Shown piece by piece: positions 46,909-56,800 of a stretch of 64,000 bases of DNA. The position numbers were made by a program, and so were the translations under genes. Under the pieces are notes generated by a model, which did no database searches, had not been told where the DNA came from, and saw only the letters and a list, made by a program, of their open reading frames with translations. How positions within the stretch are numbered: position 1 is the stretch's first letter; each line of letters begins with the position of its first letter. This DNA is from Nonlabens tegetincola (lineage in GTDB: Bacteria > Bacteroidota > Bacteroidia > Flavobacteriales > Flavobacteriaceae), in the NCBI RefSeq assembly GCF_002954355.1, contig NZ_MQVV01000017.1, positions 372,001 through 436,000 of the forward strand, given 5' to 3'.

Positions 46909-47628
46909 ATGAAAAAATTATACTATTTATTTGCTATCGTTTTACTAGCTGCTTCTTGTTCACAAGTTGAAGATGCAAACGCTCTAGAAGGTCAAAATGA
47001 TCAAATAGAAATTGCAAAATTAAGCGAGCAAGAATTTATAGATCATGTTGAAAATATTGCTCTTGCAGACAATTTAATCTCACAACACATTAATCCTGAA
47101 CAATCAGTTTCTCCTGTTCCTTATGAAGCGATGACTACACAAGTGGAAGAAGGGAAGTTTGGAATCATTGGTGGTTCTAACTCTGGAGCTTGTTTTGTAG
47201 GAGAAGCTCTTAAAGTTTCCAATTCAAAAAGATACGGTGAATTCACTGTAAATATGGACTCTAATAAAACATATCTTGAATTAGAGTTGAATGATGGATG
47301 GTACTTACACTCAATCTATATGAATGTAGATTCTACTTGTGATGCCTTACCTAGAGACAGTAACAACTTAATCAACCCATGTTTCTATGGAATCCGTAAC
47401 TGTTTTAGAGCTTATACAGAAAGTGTAAAGTATAGATTCAACAATAACCATTTCGGCGATTGTTACTGTACATCAGTTTACGCTGTAATCTACAGTGTAA
47501 ATGAGCACGGTTGTATAGATCAAACTCACGGAATATGGGTAGACGGTGCTGAAGTTCAAGATCAGTTCAACATTCGTACTAACACACACTGTATGTCTGA
47601 CTGTGGTAATGGAAACCCAGACAACTAA
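46909..47628 (+). CDS. Cys-rich lipoprotein of unknown function
   Basis: I start at ATG 46909; a GTG at 46906 adds one residue. The signal sequence ends AASC (lipid Cys17). The mature protein has a helical N-terminal part (SEQEFIDHVENIALADNLIS) and a beta-rich domain with nine further Cys residues, including NPCFYGIRNCF, GDCYCTS and HCMSDCGNGNP. The Cys spacing suggests several disulfides in a secreted fold. I do not recognise the family. It has its own good promoter and a perfect terminator, so it is a well-defined single-gene unit. Confidence 0.8.
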   Translation: MKKLYYLFAIVLLAASCSQVEDANALEGQNDQIEIAKLSEQEFIDHVENIALADNLISQHINPEQSVSPVPYEAMTTQVEEGKFGIIGGSNSGACFVGEALKVSNSKRYGEFTVNMDSNKTYLELELNDGWYLHSIYMNVDSTCDALPRDSNNLINPCFYGIRNCFRAYTESVKYRFNNNHFGDCYCTSVYAVIYSVNEHGCIDQTHGIWVDGAEVQDQFNIRTNTHCMSDCGNGNPDN

Positions 47629-47653
47629 AAGATACAACAACAAACCAATAATT

Positions 47654-47680
47654 AAAGACGCCTAATTAGGCGTCTTTTTT
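47654..47680 (+). terminator. Terminator of the Cys-rich lipoprotein gene
   Basis: A 24-bp perfect palindrome AAAGACGCCTAA and its complement is followed by T residues, 25 bp after the stop. Confidence 0.88.
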
Positions 47681-47766
47681 ATTTAGAATAATATTAAAAA
47701 TAGTTCGTTGTAATACTGCGTATTTTTGCAAAATCTTTAAAACAAAACTTTTAAGTATCCCTAAAC

Positions 47767-48342
47767 ATGAAATTCTATTTCTTTTTACTAATACTATTTA
47801 TTACACACACATCCATCCTAGCACAGGATTCCATCGCGACCCATGAAAAATTGAATAATAAGTTCAATGAAGTTATAGAATCCTCTAACAGATATCAAGA
47901 ATATAGAGTCATTGAAATTGATAAGATTAACAAGCTTAAAAAAGAAGTCACAACAACTGTAGAAGATCAAGATATTGAAATTAACAGCTTGAATAAGCGT
48001 ATCGAAGATCAAGTAAGCCAGATACAAGAGTTGAACGATCAAATGGAAGCTAGTAAAATTGACATTGCCGCCCTGGAAAAAGGACAAGATAGTATGGAAT
48101 TGCTAGGTATTCAACTAGAGAAAAGTATGTATAATATTATTCTATGGTCAATAATTGGGATTTTAACCTTATTACTGATAAGCTTTATCTATAAATTCAA
48201 AAACAGCAACACTTTAACATCCACTGCTCAAGAACAATTGGCTCAAATAGAAGAAGAATATGAGAATTACCGCAGAAATGCGCTTGAAAAAGAGCAAAGG
48301 CTTAATAGACAATTATTAGATGCAAAAAAAGCTAACAAATAA
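47767..48342 (+). CDS. Signal-peptide coiled-coil protein with one membrane helix
   Basis: The 191-residue product has a signal peptide ending SILAQ, a long periplasmic coiled coil (about 25-115 with heptad-like EINSLNKRIEDQVSQIQELN), one transmembrane helix (about 122-144, NIILWSIIGILTLLLISFIY), and a charged cytoplasmic helix to the end. Homologues are sometimes labelled tRNA (guanine-N1)-methyltransferase, which nothing in this sequence supports. It could link envelope and cytoplasm; the function is unknown. Confidence 0.78.
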   Translation: MKFYFFLLILFITHTSILAQDSIATHEKLNNKFNEVIESSNRYQEYRVIEIDKINKLKKEVTTTVEDQDIEINSLNKRIEDQVSQIQELNDQMEASKIDIAALEKGQDSMELLGIQLEKSMYNIILWSIIGILTLLLISFIYKFKNSNTLTSTAQEQLAQIEEEYENYRRNALEKEQRLNRQLLDAKKANK

Positions 48343-48425
48343 TTAAACAAGATGTAATCCTTTGTTAAACCAGTTGTTATACTCTTATTAATTCATAAAC
48401 TTCTTTATCTTTAAAAGAAAAGATT

Positions 48426-48578
48426 ATGAATACAGAAGGAAAAACGCCGGAAAAAACGAGCAAAAAAGAACAAGCCATTAATCTAGAAGAAACGCATGGC
48501 AAAAAAATTAATCATCAGGTTAAGGACAAGAAAGAATACACACAACCTAGAGATAATTTAAACGCTAACAAAGAATAA
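48426..48578 (+). CDS. Small charged protein, 50 residues
   Basis: A short frame (ATG 48426, TAA 48576-48578) encodes a hydrophilic Lys/Glu/Asn-rich peptide starting MNTEGKTPEKTSKKEQ and ending NLNANKE. It is directly followed by a terminator and preceded by 80 bp without another gene, and the composition is coding-like. No domain is recognisable; it is probably disordered. I rate it as a likely real small gene. Confidence 0.6.
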   Translation: MNTEGKTPEKTSKKEQAINLEETHGKKINHQVKDKKEYTQPRDNLNANKE

Positions 48579-48580
48579 AA

Positions 48581-48606
48581 AAAAATCCCGCACTAGCGGG
48601 ATTTTT
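48581..48606. terminator. Bidirectional terminator
   Basis: A stem AAAAATCCCGC / GCGGGATTTTT with loop ACTA lies between the 50-residue gene (+) and the 48611 gene (-), overlapping neither stop. Confidence 0.9.
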
Positions 48607-48610
48607 CTTT

Positions 48611-49870
48611 TTATATAAGCTCAATAGTGTAATAGTATCCAAAATGAATTTTCTTCTTCTTGGGCTCTTTTATATCACCATATACATTTAGTATACGCTT
48701 ACCATTTTTCACTTCAATTTTAAAGTGATCAGGACTATCTGGAATTCTGAATCTACCATTACTACCACGAGCATAATTGCTTTCACTAGTTTTACCTGTT
48801 AACAAATCAATAACCGCTTTCATATCAATATTTCTTTTTGATCTAAAATCACTGCGTTTGAGAGCTCTAAGACTTTCTATAAATACAAACTCATTTGCCA
48901 TAGATATTTTGGGTAATTGTTTTTCATAAACGTTGTAAACAAAGTAACCGCTCGTATTAAATAATTGTCCTTCTGGATAGTTATTGATATCATTACTACT
49001 GTACCATTGACGCCAGTTAATACTTTTTAAGATCCAAGAATCCTTTCCTGTATTCTCTCTTTTTTCATAATCTTGTAGATTACTTCCCATCTTTAATTGA
49101 TTTCTAAAACCTAAAAAACCACGTTCTCGTTTTCTTAAATTGTCTGAATTCCAACATTTAAAACCATTTAGGGTGATTTTAATCTTATACTCCTTTCCTA
49201 GATTTGTTCCTGTTCTTACATCAGAATTTGGTAACTGTGTACGGTTACCATTCCAACTTCCATATTCCAAATTATCGTATTTACCTTTGAATGAACTGTT
49301 AGAAAAAATAAAGGAACATGGCCTGATTTTACCTGATTCTTTATTTTTAAACTGACCTTTAAAAATTCGGGTCGATGGATTTTTCTTACCCCAAATCATT
49401 CCTCCCTTATCTCCATAATGAGCGACCATAAATCCAGACTTACTATCAATAAAGTCTAGCGTACCGAATTTAGTTTTCCATTTTCCTTTATGGTAATTTT
49501 GTTGCGCATCGCTTACTTTTTTCCCGTTCCAATCTCCTTGTACTACACCTGTACTCCATTTCCAGGTGCCTTTAAAACCTAACACAGTTTTTTCTAAGTA
49601 TGCATAGCCTAAGGTTCCATTGTTATCAAAAACAACGTTTAGCTTTCTTCCGCTTTTTCTGATAGACCTTATAGTTCCTCGATCACTATATGTGCCTACC
49701 ACGTAATCACCTCTTTGCAATAGGATAATTTGACCAAAATTAGTCTCATAGGTTCCTGTCCAGTTGAGAACCGTAGTAGGTTCCATGTTTGATGTTGTAT
49801 TTGATTCTGCTTTCGCGAAAGCGATACCAAAAAGTAATATCGCAATTGCAATTAATCTTGAAGTTTTCAT
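48611..49870 (-). CDS. Secreted FG/GW-repeat protein, copy 1
   Basis: The 419-residue product has a signal peptide ending AFAKAES, whose last codons are palindrome copy 13. The N-terminal 200 residues contain repeats of the type G-x-Y/W-x-T-x-FG-x-(I/L)-x-L, then (V/A)-x-x-Y-x-DRG, then FKGxW. Examples are WTGTYETNFGQIILLQRG and HKGKWKTKFGTLDFID. This resembles the beta-strand tandem motif found in many secreted Bacteroidota and cyanobacterial proteins. The C-terminal half ends in a segment shared with the neighbouring paralogue (MKAVIDLLTGK, NGKRILNVYGDIK, FGYYYTIELI). The function is unknown. The paralogue lies 6 bp upstream, in the same operon. Confidence 0.78.
   Translation of the reverse strand: MKTSRLIAIAILLFGIAFAKAESNTTSNMEPTTVLNWTGTYETNFGQIILLQRGDYVVGTYSDRGTIRSIRKSGRKLNVVFDNNGTLGYAYLEKTVLGFKGTWKWSTGVVQGDWNGKKVSDAQQNYHKGKWKTKFGTLDFIDSKSGFMVAHYGDKGGMIWGKKNPSTRIFKGQFKNKESGKIRPCSFIFSNSSFKGKYDNLEYGSWNGNRTQLPNSDVRTGTNLGKEYKIKITLNGFKCWNSDNLRKRERGFLGFRNQLKMGSNLQDYEKRENTGKDSWILKSINWRQWYSSNDINNYPEGQLFNTSGYFVYNVYEKQLPKISMANEFVFIESLRALKRSDFRSKRNIDMKAVIDLLTGKTSESNYARGSNGRFRIPDSPDHFKIEVKNGKRILNVYGDIKEPKKKKIHFGYYYTIELI
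49808..49823. repeat. Palindrome copy 13 (first base differs), in signal peptide codons
   Basis: TGCTTTCGCGAAAGCG is read as AFAKA at the end of the signal peptide of copy 1 of the secreted FG/GW-repeat protein pair. Confidence 0.92.
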
Positions 49871-49876
49871 ATTGAT

Positions 49877-51091
49877 TTAATTAAGTTGAATTGTATAGAA
49901 GTACGCCCATTTATCATTATTGCCGTATTTAATGAAGGCATAACCGCGCACCTTGCGTTTACCGTTAGATTCTGAGAGCCAAAAAGTGTGATCTGAATTT
50001 GAGATCTTCTTACGACCATCGGGAGCATTTTGAAAGCTATTAGAATTTCTTTTGTAGGTTAAATAATCCAATATATCCTTCATAGGTATTGAATGAGCCA
50101 CTAAACGATCTGAAGCATTACTAATGCTACGTAGTCTTTTATGCGTGAAGTTTAAGTTGAGAATTGGATTTTTGTAATATCCTTTACCACCATTATAATA
50201 ATTAACAAGATTGCTATATTGTTGATCAACCTGTTTTTCTTTATTTTCTTTATAGGTAATATTAGATTGATCTTTATATAATGTGTGTGTCCAATGCCTT
50301 CCTTTTTCATCAAATAAAGAGGCGCTTATTGTGACCTTACCCCTTTCCTCACCATGCATTAAACCGCGATTTTTATAATTCTTAATGGTTTGTAGTGTAA
50401 TATTTACAGTCTGACCGTTCTCACTTCCTCGTATATTAGTATGCTGCCTGCCTTTAGAAGTGATAGTTCCATATAGGCCATAATCCCAATCCATCACAAT
50501 ATCAAAAGGACCGCTGGTCTTTATTGTGTCTTCTGAATTTGAAATATAGGCGTAGAACTTCATTTGAGATCCACCACTAAAACCACCGTGAACAAAGTAC
50601 TCCTGACCATCCTTATATAAGAAACCAGCAACTTTACCTTCAGGATTATGAATGAGGTCTAGTGTGCCGAAATCTGTTTTAAAGGTGTTCCACATGTGTA
50701 ATCCTTTAAGTTTTGAACTGGTTTTAAAAGTTCCATCCCATTTACCATCCCATTTATTTCTACCTGTGGTTGTTTTCCATTTCCAATCTCCTTTCCAAGC
50801 TTGATTAGATTGTGGAGTGAAAGAAACTTGTCCAATTTTTTTACCATTTGAAAAGCTACCTGTGTAGACTCTTCCTCGACCTGAAATGGTAAAATTGGAT
50901 AGTAACAGATGACCTACTCCTTTGTAAAGGCCTACCGTTTTCTTATTTGATCTTGAGTTTAAAATGTGAATATCTCCATGATCTGATGTGTAAACTCCAT
51001 CCTTAATTTTAGCATTAATTACTTCATTTCCAGCCATAGCTAGGGCTGTGACAACCATAAATACGGCTGCCGTTATTACTGTTTTTTTCAT
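49877..51091 (-). CDS. Secreted FG/GW-repeat protein, copy 2
   Basis: This 404-residue paralogue of the 48611 gene has a signal peptide ending ALAMAG. The N-terminal beta repeats include DGVYTSDHGDIHILNSRS, AWKGDWKWKT, MWNTFKTDFGTLDLI and FDIVMDWDYGLYGTI. The C-terminal half matches copy 1 in order: MKDILDYLTYK, GRKKISNSDHTFWL, NGKRKVRGYAFIKYG and AYFYTIQLN. The C-terminal region therefore looks like its own conserved domain, unknown to me. It is 6 bp before copy 1 and 10 bp after the OmpA-family gene, so all three form an operon. Confidence 0.78.
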   Translation of the reverse strand: MKKTVITAAVFMVVTALAMAGNEVINAKIKDGVYTSDHGDIHILNSRSNKKTVGLYKGVGHLLLSNFTISGRGRVYTGSFSNGKKIGQVSFTPQSNQAWKGDWKWKTTTGRNKWDGKWDGTFKTSSKLKGLHMWNTFKTDFGTLDLIHNPEGKVAGFLYKDGQEYFVHGGFSGGSQMKFYAYISNSEDTIKTSGPFDIVMDWDYGLYGTITSKGRQHTNIRGSENGQTVNITLQTIKNYKNRGLMHGEERGKVTISASLFDEKGRHWTHTLYKDQSNITYKENKEKQVDQQYSNLVNYYNGGKGYYKNPILNLNFTHKRLRSISNASDRLVAHSIPMKDILDYLTYKRNSNSFQNAPDGRKKISNSDHTFWLSESNGKRKVRGYAFIKYGNNDKWAYFYTIQLN

Positions 51092-51101
51092 GATTGATTG
51101 A

Positions 51102-52409
51102 TTAAATTTTTCTTATTTCTACGCGACGATTTATTGCTTTGGCCGTCGCTGTTGTTTCATTTGTAAGTGGTTGCGCATCACCAACTCCATCTATTGACAA
51201 GATATCTGGCGTGATATTAAAATCATTAATGAGGACATTATAAACTGATTCTGCACGCTTTCGCGAAAGCGTGATGTTATCATCATATTGCCCATCACTG
51301 TCAGTGTGACCTATAATTTGATATGAATTCTCAGGATTATTCTCAATCTCTCGAGCAATTGCCTTGATAGTAGCGTAGGATTCTGGGTTTAAGCTTGCGC
51401 TTCCTGACTGGAATGTTATTCCATGAGCTTGATAAGAGTCGTTATGAAACAAACTTGTAGGAATTTCAACCTGTCCAGCATATTTAATATTACTGATATA
51501 AAAATGTTGATTTGCCGGTGAAACATTACTAGCAAATCGGATTGTTTGATACAGCACATCCGGTTGTACCGCTTGGGTCATATCAATTACTTTTTCACTA
51601 TTGATATACATTTTTATACGAGTATCCTTTTTTACAATTGAAACGTGGTGCTTTTGATAAGGTTGTGCAGTTTTATTTGATAATACCGCATGAGGTTGTT
51701 TTGTAGACGCGTCTGTAGATCTACTTGTTGTCTTTTTATATAGTATCGCTCCTTTACCACCACCGCCAGAACCTGCACCTATACGCAAATAGGTGTAAAA
51801 ATTACCTTTATAAGGTTTTGACAAATAACTATATGGATCTTCAAGATCACTAAGTATGACATCAAAGTGTCGCTTAAATGCATATTCGTCCATTTTAAAA
51901 TCATAAACAAAGTCAAATTCCAGTGTAAAATCGGATTGTAAATTATTGGCGATCTCACTTATAACGATAGTCCTTGATCCTGCCCCAATTTTTAGCCATT
52001 TTTCATTGAATTCCTCGAGCTTTACTACTTCAGTTCCTGCGTTTGTATGCCAGCTAGTGGGAAAATCTCCAATAAGCACATTGGAAAAATCTTCAAAGTA
52101 GAGAAGATTCTCTCCTGGTGTAAAATCAAATTTTGAATATGTTTTAAAAGTAGATTGATTGTCATAATAAATTGAGTCTTTAAACTCAACCATTTCTGAT
52201 TCTTCTTTCACTATAGGTGAAGCATCATTAACACTATCATTGCCAAATAAAAGGTCGTCTACTCCTTTATCTATTTTATTTTCGATTTTCTTTTCAGTCT
52301 GCTGGACTTTTTGATCAATTTTCTTCTTTAATTTTTTAAAGAATTGGGCTTGACCATTAAAGGCTGTTAACATAAATAAGCACGTTAACAGGGTAAAAAG
52401 GTTTTTCAT
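51102..52409 (-). CDS. OmpA-family protein with coiled N-terminus and central beta-sandwich
   Basis: The 435-residue product has a signal peptide ending GQAQ, a Lys/Glu-rich coiled region (25-55), a central segment of about 200 residues rich in beta strands that could be a LamG/jelly-roll-type domain (DFTLEFDFVYDF, RIKMYINSEKVIDM), and a C-terminal OmpA peptidoglycan-binding domain (YQIIGHTDSDGQYDDNITLS, RKRAESVYNVL, GVGDAQPLTNET, NRRVEIRKI). It should tether the outer envelope to peptidoglycan. It heads the operon of the two FG/GW-repeat paralogues and is divergent from the sigma factor gene across 100 bp. Palindrome copy 14 encodes the conserved LSRKRAES stretch. Confidence 0.87.
   Translation of the reverse strand: MKNLFTLLTCLFMLTAFNGQAQFFKKLKKKIDQKVQQTEKKIENKIDKGVDDLLFGNDSVNDASPIVKEESEMVEFKDSIYYDNQSTFKTYSKFDFTPGENLLYFEDFSNVLIGDFPTSWHTNAGTEVVKLEEFNEKWLKIGAGSRTIVISEIANNLQSDFTLEFDFVYDFKMDEYAFKRHFDVILSDLEDPYSYLSKPYKGNFYTYLRIGAGSGGGGKGAILYKKTTSRSTDASTKQPHAVLSNKTAQPYQKHHVSIVKKDTRIKMYINSEKVIDMTQAVQPDVLYQTIRFASNVSPANQHFYISNIKYAGQVEIPTSLFHNDSYQAHGITFQSGSASLNPESYATIKAIAREIENNPENSYQIIGHTDSDGQYDDNITLSRKRAESVYNVLINDFNITPDILSIDGVGDAQPLTNETTATAKAINRRVEIRKI
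51256..51271. repeat. Palindrome copy 14, inside OmpA-domain codons
   Basis: This exact copy is read as LSRKRA, which coincides with the family-conserved LSxxRA motif of OmpA domains. Confidence 0.95.
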
Positions 52410-52509
52410 GATTAGAGTTTTTAATTGATTTACTCCTTAATGAAGAGCAGGAATAAAAGGTTAACAAGAACTAAAAATTTGTAACTTTAATTCCTCTAAC
52501 CAACGGATA
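52410..52509. promoter_or_regulatory. Divergent intergenic region between OmpA operon and sigma-factor operon
   Basis: These 100 bp must hold promoters for both directions. I find no TAnnTTTG box with a proper -33 partner; TAAAAATTTG (about 52472-52481) is near but off-consensus. That could mean that one or both operons use the ECF sigma factor encoded next door, which is inference only. Confidence 0.4.
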
Positions 52510-53064
52510 ATGAATCATCAACAAGAAGAGACCATTTACCTTCTAAAATCTGGAGATCGATCCTATTATGAAAAAATCTATTTGCATTACAAGCAAGATT
52601 TTAAAGGATACGCTCTTAAACGAGGTATTCCACTACATGATGTTGATCAATTATATCAAGACAGTTTTGTTCAACTGTATCAAAATGTCGCTACCGGTAA
52701 ATTAACTACACTTACTAGTAGCTTAAAGACCTATTTATTTGGAATAGGTAATTATAAGATGATGGAATACTATAAATCTAAAGGTACTTATGTTAACCTT
52801 GATACTGATAATGACATTAAACAAGAAAACCCCATGATGTTCTTTGAAGAACAATCATTGACTGAAAATCAAAATAAATTATACACCGCATTAAACAATA
52901 TAGGCACTAGATGCAGAAATATTCTTGAGTTATTTTATTTACAAGGTTTGAGTATTAAAGAAATACTAGCAACCGAGAATTATAGTAGTGAAAATACAGT
53001 CAAAGCACAAAAAAGTAGGTGTTTAAAACAACTTAAAGAATTAGCAAACAAAGCAGATGGATAA
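52510..53064 (+). CDS. ECF-type RNA polymerase sigma factor
   Basis: The 184-residue product has a sigma-2 region (about 20-88, YYEKIYLHYKQDFKGYALKR, DVDQLYQDSFVQLYQNV, LKTYLFGIGNYKMMEYY) and a sigma-4 helix-turn-helix (about 125-178, CRNILELFYLQGLSIKEILA, SENTVKAQKSRCLKQLKEL). It lacks regions 1 and 3, which defines an ECF factor. Its stop overlaps the next gene start by 8 bp, so the TPR membrane protein downstream is translationally coupled, as anti-sigma factors usually are. It is the likely regulator of this locus. Confidence 0.92.
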   Translation: MNHQQEETIYLLKSGDRSYYEKIYLHYKQDFKGYALKRGIPLHDVDQLYQDSFVQLYQNVATGKLTTLTSSLKTYLFGIGNYKMMEYYKSKGTYVNLDTDNDIKQENPMMFFEEQSLTENQNKLYTALNNIGTRCRNILELFYLQGLSIKEILATENYSSENTVKAQKSRCLKQLKELANKADG

Positions 53065-53785
53065 AGAACAGCTCATACAATTAATTATACATAATAAGGC
53101 TAACGATTATCAGAAAAATGAATTTGAAAAACTCATTAATACTGACCTAGAGTTCAAAAAATCCTATCAAGACGCAATTGATATGCGTGCTGCATTAATT
53201 AAATCAAAATCTGCAGAATTGAGGAATTTGTTTGACAAACTCGAAAGTACACATAGAGATAAAAAGCAATTTTCTAGAAAATTATCTATAAAAACAATCA
53301 TTCCTTTTGTTGCGGCGGCTAGCATCTTGCTTTTCATATTGTTATGGAATAGTTCTCCTTCAAATGACGAAATTTATAATCAATATTACACTCCTTATCG
53401 CAATGTAATAGTAAATATAGAAAGAGGCGAAACAATAGGAGATGATCAAGTGAGTCGAGCTTTTTACAATTATGAAAGTAAAAATTATGCAGCGGCATAT
53501 AAACAATTTGATAGCATATACAATCAAGATAATCAAAGCTTCTATTTGTTTTATCAAGCTAATGCAGCGCTGGGAAATGAAGATTATTATTCAGCAATTG
53601 AGCTATATAAAAAACATCAAAAATTACAAGATGACTTCTACGCAAGATCACGTTGGTACCTAGCCCTTTCTTACGTAAAAATTGGTGAGAAGGAAAAAGC
53701 AATCTTGGTACTTGATAAAATAATTGATAATCAAAGCTATAACTACAAAAAGGCTCAATCTCTATTACAAACTTTAAAAGAATAA
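53057..53785 (+). CDS. Membrane TPR protein, candidate anti-sigma partner
   Basis: The 242-residue product has a cytoplasmic helical N-terminus of about 75 residues (FEKLINTDLEFKKSYQDAID), one transmembrane helix (about 77-96, IKTIIPFVAAASILLFILLW) and a periplasmic part with TPR repeats (NYAAAYKQFDSIYNQ, DYYSAIELYKKHQKL, ALSYVKIGEKEKAILVLDK). The N-terminus lacks the HxxxCxxC zinc motif of ZAS anti-sigma factors, but the topology and the 8-bp overlap with the sigma gene fit an anti-sigma role. The CHAT gene starts 19 bp after it. Confidence 0.82.
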   Translation: MDKEQLIQLIIHNKANDYQKNEFEKLINTDLEFKKSYQDAIDMRAALIKSKSAELRNLFDKLESTHRDKKQFSRKLSIKTIIPFVAAASILLFILLWNSSPSNDEIYNQYYTPYRNVIVNIERGETIGDDQVSRAFYNYESKNYAAAYKQFDSIYNQDNQSFYLFYQANAALGNEDYYSAIELYKKHQKLQDDFYARSRWYLALSYVKIGEKEKAILVLDKIIDNQSYNYKKAQSLLQTLKE

Positions 53786-53804
53786 ATCCTTAATTTTTTA
53801 GGCT

Positions 53805-56800
53805 ATGAGAACCAACCAAACAAGCAGAATCATCTCTTACCTTTTGACATCTAGTCTTATGCTTTTCTTATTGGCTTGTAAAAAAACTGAAGACAGAAGC
53901 TTTAACAAACAGATAAACACTCACGTTGAGAATATTTTTGAAACCGATAAAGTTAATGACTCGTTGAGCAAAAAGTTCTATCAACAAGTTCAGGATAGTA
54001 TAGCTGTTAATAATATTAATCCATCACTCATTTCACTTTTAGACAGCACAACCTTTTATTATGACAAGGTAAAGATTAAAGACTTAAATTATTTAAATGA
54101 AATTTATAAACTTAATTACTCATTTAGATATTACCAAAATGATGTGGAAAATGCGGTACTGAAAATAAAGCAGTTCTTAAAGATTTATAATTCTTTAGAG
54201 TATAAAGATTATAAAATAGAATTACCAGCAATTGATTACTTGGTAAATGGATTGCTTAGAACTAGTGACTGTAGTGTTGCGATTGATGATTACATAAAGC
54301 CCACCGTAAGAAAAATTGACTCTTTAATCAAAATAGAATCTACCCCAGATAATCTTGAATTTTTAGAAACAGCAAAATTATCTCTTTATCAAAACCATCT
54401 TTCCTGTACACAAGTAATGGATAACGGATTTGAAAAAATTAAAGTCCTCAAGGAAATTGAACCCCTTTTAACCCCAAAATACAAAGGAAACGATTATCTG
54501 TTTCAAATTCTAGATTTAATCAATAATGTATCAGACACTTATCATTCATTAGGTGATTACGATAAGTTTCAACTTTATCTACACATGTATGAAAACCTAC
54601 CTGCAGAAAGAGATGCAATAGATAAACAAATCCTCATGGACAGGTACATGATGCATGCAACAAACGTAAAATCTGATTCCCTATTCTTTAAATATTATGA
54701 TGAATCCAGTCGTATTTATCAAACTTCTAGAAATGAATATCCTGAATTTTCTGATGAATACATTACTATTGCTCACTGGCAACGGATAGCTTATGAGCGT
54801 AAAGCAAGATACCTTTTAAAACATGTTGACTCATCCGATAAGGAAATAGCAACTCTATTGCATAAAGCTATTAAACTAGTTAGTAATTTTCAAAATGATA
54901 ATTACATCAACCCTATTAATGCGTATAAAAACCTTGTCGAGTACCATCTTGCAAACGAAAGAATAGATAGTGCTGTATTTTATTTGAATAAGCATTTAGA
55001 AAAATCAAAAACCCTTGAAGACAGTTACCACATAAGAGATAACTTTTTTCTAAACACTTTGGTTAAAATACAATCAAGAAATAAAGATTCAATTATCAGA
55101 AGTCTAAATGATTACTATGAACATCTAGGCATTTCAAATATCAATTCGTTTATCAATAAACCTGAATTACTTAAAGAAACCTCTTTAAGCGAATCATCTG
55201 TAAAAAGGTTTATCAAGCTTGCCCATTCTCTTCATAGAACAGCGACTAACAATCAGGACGACGTATTACTACGTAAAAGTAAAGAGCTATTTCTATTAAG
55301 TACTGGATTAATAAATCAGATGAATTTAATCGTAAATAATAATAGTAATTATGTAATACAAATTGACAAAATCAATAACGCTCTGGTTCAAATCGATGAT
55401 AAACTATCTCAATTAAATGCCTTAAATGAAGACGATATTTTTAGAACCGTAATAGCTTTAGAACAAAACCATTCCGTTGAAATAAAGTTAAAGTCACGGT
55501 TGTATAAGAATGTAAAAAATGATTCCGTTCTCCTCAGTTGGCTTTCGCAAAAGTACTCTCTCGAAAAAAGGATACAGAAAATCTCTCAAGAACAACCTAA
55601 GGACTCTATAAGTCAATTTAGTTACCCAACACTGGTTAATGATCTTAATAACGTTAATCAAAACATAGAAGATAACTATCCTTACCTATCTACTAACAAG
55701 CAAGGTCAAATTACCATTTCATCTCTTAAAAGTTTGGCAAGCCAGCAAACCTCTCATGTATACTATAATGGTGACGATGGCCTTTATTTATATTCTGTAA
55801 GTCAAAATCCTTATACCATTAGACTACTTAACAACGAGGAGTTTAATAATATAAATCATAGGACCATCCTGTCAATCGCTAATAAAGAGCCGTTACTACC
55901 CACAATTAATATTGGTAACAAGCAATTTACTAACGTCACAATTACACGATATGGCGCTACTCAAAACCTACCGCTCCATTACTTAGTCTCAAATTATGCT
56001 GGTAAAAATATAAGCTATTCATTGCAACTTCAAAGTCACCAATTTGATGGCGATCAAAGACCATCATCTTCGCTCATTATTACACCATCTTACACAAATA
56101 TAAGCAACAGTCTAGCAGCTGTTATTGAACGATCTGGCTCTTATTCATTACCCTTTGCACGTGACGAAGCAACCTATATTTCTAAATTATTTGACGGTAC
56201 TCTTTTTATTGATGAAGATGCTACTAAAGAGAAATATATTGAGAACGCACCCAACCACAATGTTCACCATCTCGCTATGCATGCTGTAATTGACGAAGAA
56301 AATGATTACGATGCAAGGTTATTATTTCAGGGTGAAAAAGATGAGGATTTTCTAAACCTAGAAGAAATTTACAAATTACATTTAAATGCAGATTTAGTGA
56401 CATTAAGCGCCTGTAATACTGCTTATGGTAAAATAGATCCTATTGAAGGTGCAATGAGTCTTTCTCGAGCATTTCAATATGCAGGTGCAAGAGCAACCAT
56501 AACTAGTTTGTGGCGTGTTCCTGATAGAGAGACATCGATTATTATGAAGAGCTTCTATTCTCATCTTAAAAAAGGTCAACCCAAAGATGTTGCACTTAGA
56601 CTAGCTCAGGAAGAATATGTATCTAATCAAGTCGAAGAAGAATTTAAACATCCCTATTATTGGGCTGGTTTCATACTTACCGGAGACACTAATCCTATAA
56701 TTTATTCAGATTCACCGTTGGAAAACCTATGGTATGTGATTCCTTTCATACTATTATTGATAGTTCTCTATATCACGCTTTCGCGAAAGCGAAAAAAAAC

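Noticed and set aside
47767-48342. tRNA (guanine-N1)-methyltransferase label for the coiled-coil membrane protein
   Set aside because: No SAM-binding or TrmD knot motif is visible; the sequence is a signal peptide, coiled coil and one membrane helix.
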